From Melanocharis versteri (Eukaryota > Chordata > Aves > Passeriformes > Melanocharitidae), in contig VZTG01010637.1 of assembly GCA_013397845.1 (NCBI GenBank), positions 1,353,810 to 1,417,809 of the forward strand: DNA of 64,000 nt, written 5' to 3'. Numbering within the stretch: position 1 is the stretch's first letter; each line of letters starts with the position of its first letter. The notes beneath the pieces are model-generated. The model saw only the letters and a program-made list of their open reading frames with translations, did not search any database and was not told where the DNA came from. This document shows, piece after piece, positions 1 through 12,100 of the stretch. The position numbers and the translations under genes are program-made.

Positions 1-115
1 GGGCCCGCAGCGCCGGGCGGCCCTGGCCGCGCTCGGCTCCTCCGCGGCGCTGCTGCCGGCCGCGCTCCGTCTGCCCTTCCCTCCTCTACCCTCTTGCACT
101 CCCCTCGGCCCCTGG
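1..115 (+). promoter_or_regulatory. CpG-rich promoter / first-exon region (truncated by window edge)
   Basis: The first roughly 110 bases are very GC-rich and dense in CpG, in sharp contrast to the AT-rich sequence that follows. They then pass into a pyrimidine-rich stretch and a T tract at about 120-130. Undepleted CpG of this kind in a vertebrate genome marks a promoter and first exon. The island begins at or before base 1, so its size and the transcription start cannot be placed. A possible first-exon donor (CCG then GTAAAT, GT at 198-199) lies downstream, which would make the first exon end at 197. I infer a plus-strand direction from the leader exon at 1024-1152. A divergent minus-strand transcript cannot be excluded. 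Confidence 0.7.
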
Positions 116-498
116 TTTTGTTTTTTTTTTAAATTTGATTTTTTGATGTGCGGTGTGCGGAATTTCGTCTCTTTAAACTCCATGTGGTTCTGCCCCGGTA
201 AATGGGACGGGTCCATCCCCGGCTCGCACGCTCCCTTACATGCTTAATCCACACAGGTGTGCACTTTCATCAGTTTTCAGCTGCACGGTGTCACCGGTAT
301 TTGTCCCCGGCTTCATTATAGCGATCGCTCTGGAGCACTGCATTTCTTTCTCCTCTCAAAAGCTCTTCTGTCATAATCCTCTGACAGTCCCCCTTGTTCG
401 GGGAGTGAGATATCATCTGGTCAAGTTTTATACATTTAACATTCATTTTGTATGTGAGTAGAATAACTAACTGCTTTTCCGTGCTCCTTTCTTTGTAG
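116..498. other. Flank of CpG island and presumed intron 1
   Basis: CpG frequency falls away over this stretch. It begins with a T-rich tract and contains the possible donor at 198-199. Apart from the pyrimidine tract leading to the acceptor at 497-498, I see no gene or repeat. Confidence 0.45.
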
Positions 499-554
499 GA
501 AGAAACAGAAGTTTTAACCATCTTCCCGTGGCATCTGACTTTTTTGAAGAGGAG
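499..554 (+). other. Candidate untranslated 5' exon (56 bp)
   Basis: A pyrimidine-rich run ending in TTTGTAG (AG at 497-498) precedes this segment, and GAG followed by GTAAGG (GT at 555-556) follows it. Both match vertebrate splice consensus well. The 56 bases contain no ATG, which suits an untranslated leader exon between the CpG island and the start-codon exon at 1024. The call rests on splice signals alone, and RNA evidence would be decisive. Confidence 0.45.
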
Positions 555-1023
555 GTAAGGTTAACGTCATGTAAAATTACCCTCTTTATTTCTGATGTTC
601 CACTAATCTTTCTTCTGTAGGCATACATTTTGGAAACTGTGGTGAGTTCATGCATACTTTCATGCCTTGCAACATAATACTGAAGCTGATTAATAAACGG
701 TAGTGATAGGACTCTTACGCTGTCAGGATTGTAAGTGCCTATCAAACTGACGCTCTCACTACATTATGCCACTATTATATTCTTTGCAGTTTTAAAAGAA
801 CTGTAGATAATTATTCAAGATATTGAAACATTTAGTTTATAGTTCTATTGCTGTGGTTGTCACCTTCACTTTATATCAAATTTGAGACTCATTTCTTAAG
901 GATGTCTCTATTTTCTGCTTTATTTGCACATTGATAGCTCTACTGAATGACTAGTCACAGCAACTTTTTCCTCCGATAGCAGCATATTAAAATGTGAAAG
1001 CCTAAGACTAATCTGCTTTGCAG
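555..1023. other. Presumed intron between leader exons
   Basis: AT-rich sequence without a notable open frame or repeat. It ends in the acceptor CTTTGCAG (AG at 1022-1023) that opens the start-codon exon. Confidence 0.45.
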
Positions 1024-1103
1024 GACTTTTCAGCCATTTGATCGAAGGGAAATAAGAAGTTTGTTTCAAGACTCTTAACGTTGTTCATCAGTTCTATTAA
1101 CAA
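1024..1103 (+). other. 5' untranslated part of start-codon exon
   Basis: This segment follows a good acceptor (CTGCTTTGCAG, AG at 1022-1023) and runs to the start codon at 1104. It contains no other ATG, so the ATG at 1104 is the first in the exon. The base at -3 of that ATG is C (1101-1103 read CAA), so the Kozak context is not ideal at -3. Confidence 0.55.
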
Positions 1104-1152
1104 ATGTGGGGCTTGAGGACACATTTGCTGCTTCTCTTCATTTTTGCTGAAG
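1104..1152 (+). CDS. First coding exon: signal peptide of an unidentified secreted or membrane protein (partial)
   Basis: The frame opens at ATG 1104 and reads MWGLRTHLLLLFIFAE, then one base of a split codon before the donor AAG/GTATGT (GT at 1153-1154). The peptide has the layout of a signal peptide: a short positively charged start (Arg5, His7), a hydrophobic core of about eight residues (LLLLFIFA), and a small residue near its end. A phase-1 junction straight after the leader is common in genes for extracellular modules such as immunoglobulin, fibronectin type III and cytokine-receptor domains. That is family knowledge, not proof of such a domain here. No following exon of a known family was recognised, so the gene is not named. 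The first intron after this exon would be long, possibly over 60 kb. An alternative short continuation at 5955-6052 is described separately. Confidence 0.6.
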
Positions 1153-4100
1153 GTATGTGCATTTGAAGGTATGGATGAGTTCTTGGTATCAGGAGTTCGT
1201 GTATTTTGCAGCTGCCAGTGAAATTATATCAGTGCAAGTTGATATTAAAATTTCTCATAATTTTTTGGAAGATAAATTGTTAATGCAATAGAAAAAACAC
1301 TTGCCCTTAAAATCTTACTTAAAAATGGGAAAGATTTACAGGCTAGCTGTGCACTCTTCACTTTATTTAAATTCAGGCATGTGGATTTAAATTCAGCTAC
1401 TATAAATAAATAATTAAAATCCCTATTTTTATAGCCTTCAGTCTGATGGGCTGGTCCTGCAAAGCTGTTTAAAAGGGTCTTTGGCTAGTTTAGTAGTTGG
1501 ACTCCAGTAGGGTTTTTGGTATGAGACGAACTTGGATTTGAGATGACTGCACAAAATGTGGCCCAAGATATAGCAACATTTGAATTTGCATATTTTTTTC
1601 TACGGAGGTTTCTTTTGTATAATTTCATATAGGGTGTGCAAACGTGGTACAGCATAAAATGGCTTAATAAATTAGTACATGAATGTACAGTAGGGATCAG
1701 CTGAGAATATTTTCTTTCTGGGAGAATGAAAAGAGGCAGGATGATCCTGAAAGTAGCAGCAAACTGTATTTTAAAAGTACAGCTATTGGTAGGCTCTAAC
1801 TGTGAGTGGTTTGGTTCCAGGTGCCTTGTAGTGAATGGAGTTAAACTTGGCTATCTGGGATATGATACACCTTAATTTAATTAATTTAATAGCTACTTTC
1901 TGTTGAAACTTTAAAATCTAACGATCCTGTTTTTATTGCAGTCTTTAAAGATCTAATCGTTCTTCTGTGTGTCTGAGATGTAAAACTTAGTGCAAGGAGA
2001 GGCAACAGATTGGTTCCGTCATACGATTTTGCTGGGTTTTTTTGAGAGTACTTAAAAGATTATGATGGATAATGCTGTCTTGCCAAAGAATGCCGACACA
2101 GGTGTTCATCATTATCTTAATTAAGATCCTGAGAAAATGTCATCTTTCGGCATGAATTATGAAGGGAGATGCATTAGGAGATCATTTCTACTTTTTTTTT
2201 CTTTTTACAGGGGTAGATGAGAAGGAGGCTGTTTTCTCAAAACCTTTTTGATATTTCTTTATCAGAATACCTGACCTTAGACACTGAATAATTTGTTTCT
2301 CCAGTTCAATTTGTGACTATATTACCAAGAGATCTGTATGTGATGCTAAAGGGAATCCTCTTAAAGAAAAAAAAAATTTAAAAGTAATTCCCCTACAAGA
2401 TACCCTGTTTAATTTAAAGCTATCCTATTAAAAAAAAGAAAACCGAGACTTGGATGGTAGTGGAAATTGCTGTTGGAAACATCTGAGAAGAGATGTTTTA
2501 TACATATTATATATTTATAAATATAGTATATTTAAAAGTATTAACAACTCAGAGAAAAATAAATACATGTGAATATTCATTTTTTTTATTAGGCATGAAG
2601 AGAAAATTTTCTTTCTCGTCTTTGCACTACGATAGAAGTGAAACTAATTAGCATGCAAAGAGGAGGGAGGGGCCTGTGTCTTTCAATGTTGAATCAATAC
2701 ATTATTAATTGGGCAAGAGCTAAAGAAATGCATGTAAAATATTGGCTGTAAAACTGAGGGGCCCCTTCCTGCAGACACTGCTGCTGCTCCCTTCAGGTGC
2801 GGCGCTGGGAGCTCCAGGGTCGGGCATGCAGTGGCACTGCCGGTGTTTCGTGGCTCTCAGCCTGGGTGAAGGGTCCCGAGAGGAGCTTTCTGGGCAAGAC
2901 ACCCTCAGCTGCTCTGTTGTTCCTTCTGCCTGCACTCCCTCTGCCCGAGATGCTCCCTGTTCACACTCGCGGTGTTTGTGGTCTGAGAGCGGGGCGTAAA
3001 CTCGTGAACCCCTCGAATAACTCTTCTGTGCCTAGCATTTGGGTATTAGGTGGCTTAGAGTTTTGTTTTTCTCTCCAAGCCTTTCTATGTTAAATCACTT
3101 CTTGTCTGCTAAAAGAAACCTGATTATCAGTTCCAGTCTTTTTTTTTTTTAAATTGCTTCAGCAACCTTTTTAGTGTGTGGAATAAAATACAGAAGTGCA
3201 GCTGACAAGCCTTTCAAGCACTTAGTTATTGTATTGAGCATGTAACTCCAGAGATCTTGACGGTATCATGGGAGAACCTGAAACTGTATTTCAGTTTCCT
3301 TGAAGTTTCCTGTAATTAACTTAAATGGCATTATTTGCTTGAATTTGTTGGTGTAGTATGGACTAAGTTAAGAATGTCTTTAGAGTTTATTTTACTTACA
3401 GTTCCACGGACATATGCAGAAAATAGACTCTGAGTGAAAAATGAAAAACTGCTCTCTTTCATGTCTAAAACAAGTTTTTCACTTAAAGCAAGCCTCATCT
3501 ACTGTTAGTTGGCTCTTAGAGCGAATGAGGAGCAGCTCAGTGGGAAGGATGGCTGTGGCTCCCCGTGCCGTTTTATGGGGTGAACGTGAGCCCATAGCTT
3601 CCCCCGTGGTGGCAAATTCCCTTTTGCCTGCAGGTGCTGCAGCGTGGTGGGAGCTCCTGTAGCTGGAATCTGGCCTCCAGTGTGGGTGTTAGAGGTGGGT
3701 GACTTAATAGCAGTGTTGTGTTCCAAAGGTTTTGTGCTTTATCTACTTTACTTACATATATTTGCAGTCCTTATGACCGGTGTTTGCAAGAGCTCAGCAG
3801 TACCTCTCTGAGGAGAAGCATAAAGCCAAGTAGCCTTTCTGGCCTTACACCCAAGGAATTCATTTTACCAGTTCATAATTTCTAGGATTTTATTAATGTT
3901 AGAGCTTTTTTAGTTTGTGTTCCTTGATGTGGGTAATGCAGATGTGGATGATTCTTGAAGCTGTTTTTTGCAGATTAATGTGGATGTATTTGTAGAACCA
4001 GCATTTTTTTTTCTTTTTTTGTTATATAAATCATTGCTTGAGGAAAAAAACAAACCAGTTGGACCTTTCAAGGTGAATATGGATCACCATAAGAGTTTAC

Positions 4101-5594
4101 TGTACTAATAAACATGTGACTGATGACTCTCCTGCTCTTCCCGAAGGAGATGCACATTCCTGAGCAATTTCTTTTTTCCCAACAGAGCGAAACCAAGCTT
4201 TTTCTTTTCGTAAGCACATATTTTTCACAGTATTTCTTAGCATTTCTAGCACAGATCAAGAACACTGCATTTACCTCTGAAATATTCTCTGCTGACATCT
4301 ACAGAAATTTTCATGCCCTTCAGATTTAATTTTGTGTAGAATAATGCATGGTATAATATGTAGGTCCTGTGTTTTCAATTAAGCTGTATTAGGTAACTAT
4401 GCTCTTCTTTCATATCCCATAGCAAAGTATCAATATCCACATGGCAGTGTGCTGGGATAAAAGATAGCTACAGGCTTGGCTGCTACTGTAAAGCCAAGAA
4501 CAAACATTTTAGCCTGTGTGATAAATAAAACCCAGGTTGAGACTCTCGGCGTATTGGAGTTGCACTAAATAATTCTACAGTGCTGTTTATTACTGGTTTC
4601 ATTGGATAATATGCAGCTGTAAAACCTGCTTGAAGCTTTTATTAAGAATACTCTGTCATTATAAAAAGGTGCCTACGACTTCTTTATGATAGTGGCAGTG
4701 TGAGAAGTACTTTGTTTGTGCTGACTTTCTGGCTTTGATCTAGGAAGGACCTTGCTGTCTCCCAGCTTCTGTAGGCATTAGGTTCCATTAATGTCTCTTA
4801 GGAAGAGGACAGCTCTGTAGAGCCTAAGTTTCAAAAGTAATTTTAAAGGGTTTTTTTTACTTTATGCTTTTTCTTAAGTTTATTTCAGTATTTAATTTAT
4901 TGCTTCAGTTAAGATTCAGCTGATACTGCCTGTAGTTTACACTGTGCTACTGTGTCCCTAAGTAAAACTTAAGCTGAGGTCATCCAGGTAGTTCTTTGAG
5001 GGAAGGCTGCAGAAGAGTGGAGAGACTTTTAGGCTGGCTGAGAAGGGATAGGAAAACTTGGTAGCAGGCAAGGGAGTAGACCTGGATTTGTTTTCTCCTT
5101 GCATTTCTGGCACATCCTGTGAGCTGGATTTGGTCATGTAACCTCAGCCTCAGTTTACCTAACAGGAACTCTGCTTGTCTCAGAAATGTTCAGAGGTAAA
5201 TTGCTGTCTGTGCTGATATAATTGTTAGACTGCTGTGCTTTTGAGCAAGAGCAAGTTATTAGTGCCATTACTGGTTCATTAGCAAAATGCCATTGAACTT
5301 TCACATTCCTCAGAACTTGGATTTCCATAGGCACCTGTTTGTGATGTGCCTCTTGGAACACGCAGGATTGAACACCATCCGGTGGGATGTGGCACTGAAA
5401 TGGTGTCTGTGGGGTTTAACAAACATACTGGATCAATGAGTGAAGAAACCCTCACATTGCTCAGTCTGTAATCCTTGTTTGTCAGAGAAACATGCTGTCT
5501 GAATGAGTGACAAATACTATATTTTTGTTTCATCTCCCATTCTCTGTATGTCACTTTTTTTTATCTTTATACATTGCACCCAAGAGAGAAGCAG
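1153..5594. other. Presumed intron, AT-rich, no recognised gene
   Basis: Mostly low-GC sequence with short A and T tracts and AT-rich runs around 2500-2540. A local GC rise at about 2755-3000 carries CTG-rich sequence and an acceptor/donor-like pair (AG at 2773-2774, GT at 2797-2798). The enclosed segment is only 22 bases and I do not call it an exon. Open frames here are short and show no recognisable domain. Confidence 0.4.
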
Positions 5595-5737
5595 TGAGGT
5601 CCACAGTGGGAAGAATAAACCCAGCAGTCCATCCTATCCTGTACCTGCCTGAATATGGGAAGAGACCTAATACAGAGTCAGAATGCAGCTGGGCTTGCCG
5701 TCTTTTTAACCATATTAAGTCCTGTTCAGAGTTAATG
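5595..5737 (+). other. Weak candidate exon with perfect donor
   Basis: The right edge is excellent: AATG followed by GTAAGT (GT at 5738-5739). The left edge is poor. The pyrimidine tract (about 5555-5575) is separated from the AG at 5593-5594 by several other AG dinucleotides. If joined to the exon ending at 1152, the frame stays open for 48 codons and would include three cysteines and a Gly-Lys-Arg motif at 5657-5665. This segment would leave phase 0, so it would not preserve the phase-1 frame of the segment at 5955. Confidence 0.15.
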
Positions 5738-5954
5738 GTAAGTAATCTGCTATGAGTATGATATGATCCATTAAGCAAAGCATTACAGTAGGGACACTTT
5801 CCTTTGTGGTGCTGAGTTCAGTCACTTACAAAATGCAGAATTAATGTTTCCAGATACATCAACTTTATTCCTGTTTCTGTTGAGAAAATCGTGCCGTGCA
5901 GGTGACAAGAACTGTAATGAGTATGTTCTTCTTTTCTATTTTTGTCCTCTCCAG
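5738..5954. other. Presumed intron between candidate exons
   Basis: This short stretch runs from the GTAAGT donor to a strong pyrimidine-rich acceptor (TTTTGTCCTCTCCAG, AG at 5953-5954). Nothing else is seen in it. Confidence 0.3.
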
Positions 5955-6052
5955 ATGAGCTCAGTGAGATGGTCTCAGCAATGCTGAAGAAGGGAAGAAC
6001 AGAATTGGAAGGCAGGAGCTATTTCAAAGCAGGATTCTTCATCTTTCCGTAA
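5955..6052 (+). CDS. Candidate alternative terminal coding exon continuing the leader frame
   Basis: A strong pyrimidine tract and CCAG acceptor precede this segment. Joined in phase 1 to the exon ending at 1152, it reads Asp followed by 31 codons to a TAA at 6050-6052, giving a predicted product of 48 residues including the leader. The new part begins with a charged amphipathic stretch (ELSEMVSAMLKK) and ends in an aromatic tail (FFIFP). AATAAA follows about 125 bases after the stop. This could be a true last exon of a small secreted peptide, a transcript shortened by intronic polyadenylation, or chance. I know no family with this sequence. The acceptor, frame and poly(A) signal are seen directly; their joint use is inference. 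Confidence 0.25.
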
Positions 6053-6177
6053 TGCCCAAACATGAAGACTTTATAAACTTCATTAGGTAGAGTATTGCTA
6101 ATAGTGTAATGTCAGAAATGTTGCATGATGTAATATGGCAGTGCTGTACTGTTTGGTGATCATGTGGAGCTGCATTA

Positions 6178-6183
6178 AATAAA
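6178..6183 (+). terminator. Canonical AATAAA poly(A) signal
   Basis: An AATAAA hexamer sits about 125 bases after the TAA of the candidate terminal exon. A modest G/T-containing stretch follows. AT-rich introns contain many chance copies of this hexamer, so it supports a transcript end only in combination with the exon at 5955. Confidence 0.25.
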
Positions 6184-9100
6184 TGAACGTATGCCAGTGA
6201 CTTAAATGAACATTATGAGTGAGAGCAGTAAATGGAGAAGGTGGGTACTAGAGGAAATGCTTGTAGCCTCTTTTAAGCCAGTGTCTTTCTTTATTCAGCT
6301 CTTTCCACAACCAGTAGTTCTTTTGTTTCTTGGTAAAGATGGAATAAATAAAAATGCCTTTTTATTCAAGAAATTGAATCTAGTTCAACTTCTTAACCAG
6401 AAAGACTTCACAGTCCTACTAGCTGTTAGAGCATCTTAATGTTTTGTCCAGCAGGAAATTGCACTCACGGTGCTGACCCATAAACATCTGTAGTGCAGCA
6501 GCATGTGCTGCTCTTGCTCCTCGGGGCTTGTGAAATGTCTGCTGTGGCACAGCCCTCTGTGACCTCTTGCATTGAAGGATGGAATTAGTGAGTCCTTTTC
6601 TGTCTGGAGCTTGTGGGAGCTCCCTCCTGAGCCCAACAGTTCTGAAATACTGGAAAAAAAGATCTGACAGTGTTGTCTGGGAGATGTGACTGACTTAATT
6701 ATTATTAACATTTATTAAGTGCCTTACAATGGAGTGGAAGAGCCATTGCCTTCATTTTTACAAATAGGAGAACTGGCACGCAGGAAGAATGAATCTCTTC
6801 TATCTTCTGCAATTCTTGACCCACCTAATTAGGTGATTGTCACAAGAAATGAGAAGCTGGCTCAGGGGAATGGCACTGGGGGAAGCTGCCGACACGTTCC
6901 GTACACACCGCGCTTCTCCCTCACACAATGGCTTAGCGTGGTGAGCGGGGCTTCCCTCTGTGAGTGTCGCTGGGCCAGGGAGGAGATTTAACAGGGCTGA
7001 GGAGCCTGAGGCTGTCTATTGGATAGCTTCATTATAGATCTCGTCCAGGGAAAAAGTGAGGAACTGCAACTCATTTCTAGGAGCTCCTCTGGTTTTAGCA
7101 ATTCCTCACCCCCTGCCTCCTCCCGCTTCCTTTCGCTGTGGAGTTGCCGTTCCCCACAATAAGCTGATCCTTTTCATGGCTGATATTTACACTTAGTTAG
7201 CCTCTAAGGCACTAACTGCTTCTTCTGGTCTAAGACTTCAGTTTCTTTTTTTTTTTTAATAATTTATTTTGCTAAGAAAGGGAATCTATCCAGCTGTTAC
7301 AAACAATAGTGGTTTTGATGTGTATCAATAAAGAGTTAGAGATGTGTGTTTTCCATGTAGAAGATAAAGAGACTTAAAGCCTGCTTTAAAGGAAGGCAAA
7401 CCTTGGAGAGGTTTACTTAGATGTACAATATGCCCTATTCTTTCATTTTTAAAAACAGTATTAAGGGATTTTTTTCAAGAAAAGAGAAAATAATTTCATC
7501 TTTTTGATGCATTTTTTTTCTTAGTCTCACAGTTGTAAGATAAATATTCAGAATTAGGAGTTGCTAAGGTTAATGTGATTAAAATGAGTATGTGATAACG
7601 GGCTCTGCACATTAAAGATTAAGAGCTCAAATTATAGACTCCAGAGGGAAACACTCCATGAGCATTTGTAAATTTTGTTTGTGCAAGAAATGCAGGCTTA
7701 GGCCTATGGTTGCAGTTGCACAACAGTTTTATCCTGTTTTATCTGCAGAGAATTCTTTCAAACACTGTAGTGTTGGGGTGAAAATCTAGTGAGGTGGGGG
7801 GACAAATGAGGAAATAATTTTCGTCTAAGCATCTATAAAAGTAGATTAGTTTTACACAATTTACAAAGGTCAGTTTATAGCATTCTGAGTGCCGTAGTTA
7901 ATTCTTTATGTATAAATTGATCCTTTATACAGATGTAATTCCATATACAATATTTAATCTTTGAATGCAAGTTGAAAATATATTAGCAATTAATTTATGT
8001 AGGTTATGACTTTCTTTCCCATGTACTTTGCAGTGGTTCCTACCCTAAAGTTGAGTCAGTGTGTGCTTAATGAAAATTAGATGTGAAATGTAATATGTAG
8101 AGGACAAAGAAGCATTGAAATCCTTATTGCTCTTAAAAAGACAAAGGTACCTCAGATAATTCTCCTTTCTTAATCTCTTAAGAATTTGATGTGTAATTCT
8201 GTTATGAGCAATTTGGAGTCAATGAAAAATATTTTTAGAAGTAGTATTAGTACCAGATATTATTTCTGACCTTTTATGAAGCATGTTTTGGTTTTAAAAT
8301 TTAAAATGCTTTGCATTTTGAGAGGTTAATTTATAGGCAGTCTTCCACTGAGAAGGAAAAGCATCTTGGACGTTTGTGGAGAGGCAAGCCTTGTTGTTAT
8401 ATCTGTGAAATTTGCTAATGTTGCAACCATTGAAATAAAGTGTTTGTTTACATAACAGCAGTGGCATTTCTCCTCCTCTTCCTTGTGGTTTTGTCCAACT
8501 AGATGTTATGAGTGGCAGTTGCAGTGACTGCTAAGTGTTTAAATGATGACACCATTATGTGAAGTGATTTTGAAATGAGAGATTCCAGCCAAGAATTACA
8601 TCTGCTCTCATCTCCTTCAAATCATACTCTCTGGCTGTGCAGATTATGATTGATTTGTTTGTGACAGATTGCAGGAAACAGTCATTGATTTTTCAATATT
8701 TTACCTTAAAATTATTTACAGTTGTAACCAAGGGGAGGTATTTCCATGGGCTGTCAGCCCCTGAAAGACTGGGATAATATTCCCTGCTCCCTGACAAGAC
8801 AAATTACCCGTAATGAGTGCAGTAGCTGAAGGGTATACTTTTATTTTAAAATATGTCAATAACCCAGTGACTAAACGAATATTGATTCAGCATAATGAAG
8901 CCTGAGTAATGTGAAAATGAGCTCTTCAAGGAGCATGGTAAAGACTTTCTTTTTAGCTTGTAGCAAGAAGCTTTTCATTCTTTACTGTTAGGTAGTTGAA
9001 ATGTGCAGTCTTAAACAAGTCGTCCTTAAACATTAGTAATATGTGGAGTAACATAACAAAAGAACTTCAGGGTTTTTTTCTGTTTATTTTTTTCTTATTT

Positions 9101-12100
9101 TTTTCTCCAAGTTCTTTTTCTTCAATATGTTTCAGTAGATCAAACGCTTAAAGAGGAAACTGCAAGTTACCCAGGGCAGAGATAGAATTACTATTGGTGT
9201 AAATGTCTTTTGCAGTAATATTCTTCAGCTCGCCTAATGGCATTTTTAATGTGGATTCTGAATATGGGCATGGAAATATATCTAAATAAACTGTAGATTT
9301 AATTTCATATTATTGACTTCTTGACATACTGATGTGTGTTCTGTGTGATCAGTCTAATATTCTTGTCCTTCAACAGTTTAGAATGGCTGGTTTATGAGCA
9401 CCTAGATATACTGTGTTATAAAACTTAGTTACCATAATGCACATTTTTCTTTCCACAACGTGTAACACTGCATGTTTCTTACCAAATGAGAATTCTCAAG
9501 CAGTAATTCATTTAAATTACAGTAATTTATGCAGTGCCATAGGTGTGGTGTGGAAAAGCATCTAATAGATTAATACGAATGTACTTCAATTGTTCAGGGT
9601 AAGGATTAGATTAAAGACCAAGCTGAGGTACATTTTTTTTTAACATTAAATGTATTGAACGCTTAAAAAAAAACAACCCACCCTATCATGTGAAAGGATC
9701 AATTGGTCATTTGTATTCAAGAGCATTGTGCAACATTGGGGAGGCTCTGCAGAAGCACTGGGTATAAATAGCCGTGTAATCCAGACATAGACAAAAAGAT
9801 ATTTTCTTGGGGTGTTTGTGTATAATGTGTCAATTATGAAATAATGTCATAGCCAGGAGCATTTAGTGAGCATGTTGGGGCATGAAGACGACTTTCCTTG
9901 TTTTCTGAGGACTAACTTCAATTGCATCCAACTAGCTTGTGAAAATCTTCAGAAGGATGTTTTCCTATCAGCACACAGGTGATTTTTTCCAAATGTCATT
10001 CCTTTAGCACAGCTAGAAACTATTTCAGGAGGCACTTGAGAACCTGTGGCATTGAGAGTTAAATGGCAACCCTGGAATGTGAGATAAAAACCAGGAACCT
10101 GTTTTTAATTTGTTAGTTTTCAGAAAAAAAAAAGTGATGTACATTTGTGTGGGTTACAACTGTAAATAATTGCAGTTTTGAGAGGGTTTGTGCATAGCAC
10201 CTGGGATTTCCAAAATATTGGAGAACTATTAATGGTGAGGCAGTAATAAACTGAAATATAGCCGTGACAACAGGAAAATTTGGGGCTCTTGTTAAATGTT
10301 ACAAGAAATGTACAAATGTTACAATTTGAACCTTAATTTCCTGCTCCATAGCATTTTACGCACCTCAAGTTCTCTGCCTGTTCTCTTTGTTTCTGTGCCT
10401 TTTTGTTTCTTTGGCCAACAGCAGGAGATGGAAGGGGAGGATTCTTGTTCGGTAGCTTTCCCACAGTAGCGAGGAAGAGGGAGACTGTTCAGGGCTGGGT
10501 GCCAGCTCTGGTGCAGACTGAAGGGCAAATAAATGTTTGTTTTAACAACATCTCCTTTTCCTGAATAACACTGCATGAGCTCATGGTACCAAACTGTGTA
10601 ACAGCAGATACTGCTGGAGGTGCTGCTGGCAGGGAAACCCAAGTGGGCTCTGCTTGCAGGCCATTGGCATTTTTCACTTGCGAGACAGGTAACAACTCTG
10701 GCTTTGCTGCCTTTCCCAAAGATGAGTTTGTTTATTGAGTTTTTGGCATTCCAGCTCAGGCCCGAACTGTGTGCTTGGCCCTAAAGGCAAGTGGTGCATT
10801 CTTGGCTTTTTATTTTAATTTGTGGGTGGTACTGGAGATGTCTGATGATGGTACCTTGGAAGCTCTGCAGTTTATTCGCACATTGCTTGGTGTTAGAACT
10901 GTGACAGTTGTTAGTCCACTTTGAGGTGACTATGGAGGAGAAAATAAAATCCCCAGACAAAAAACAATCCTAAATAATTAATTGGTTAAAAGTTCTTGTG
11001 GCATTTGGGATCTCCCAGGAGCAGAACATAAGCCCAATTGCTTTTCAGTTAGGTAAAAGTAAAAGTAGAAAACACTGTGAAATTAAGATCATGGGTAGAG
11101 AACAAAATAAGATCCTTTGTGGCAGAGATGAGGCTATTGGTCAATCATGAAGGTTTATATTTAGGGGCTGTATGTCCCTCAGCCCTTGGCAACTTGCAAA
11201 TTTTGACCCATTTCAGTTAATTTCAAACCTGCTGTGAACACAGTGCATCAATATGTTCTTGTAGTGTGTAGTTTTGTGTAACGATTCAGATCTTCATTCC
11301 ATTATGAACAAAGTAGCAACCAAAACCAATGGTGAATTTTTAAACTTTTTTTTCCTATTTACTCAGCCTCTGTGTTATCTATCTGCTCTACAGACCAGCC
11401 AACTAAAACAAGTTCATGGTTTAAAGTGAGGGAGGAGAACATGTTGATGTAGGTGATGGAAATGGGGCTTACTGCCTAAGCCTTCTTCATGCTGCCTCCT
11501 TCCCATTGCCGAATTACTTACATGAAGCCTGAGAGCTAATGTGTGATGGAACCCAAATCAGAGCAGTCTACAAGTGGGCTGACAGCACTATGTAGGATTT
11601 GCTCATCTAAATCTCATGATAGCTTGAAACCAATTCTTTGTGCCCTAAACTACACTTTGAAGGTGTTGTTTCTTTTTGTTTAAATTTGTGAACAGATGAT
11701 TGCTTTTCTCAAAAGCAATTCCATATATGCAAATATTCCATTCTTTTGGAATGACCATTTTATGTACTAAAAGCTGTCAGTAGTGCCGATAGTATCACAG
11801 TCTTTGGTGTATTGGCATATGGTTTATGGTGAACTGTAAGACTGAGATAACCCTATAAAAATATGTGAGGGATCCAAGATGCTTTGAGAGGCTTGCTTAA
11901 CTGCAATGCTTAAAAAGGCATGGCTGACTTAATGCATGAGTGTTGAAATCTATGTCTGGAATTATGGAAACAAGTTGAGAAACATGAACAGAATTGATTG
12001 TTGATTATTTTCCTTTGTAAAAGCTGGGAAAAGACGTATTGTGCTTTTCTGTGGTCTTTAAAGGCCCACAGTGTCCTTTTTTCTCTTTTTTTGTTTTCTT

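Noticed and set aside
2720..3093. CTG-rich GC patch with acceptor/donor-like motifs
   Set aside because: The enclosed segment is only 22 bases and the surrounding frames are conflicting.
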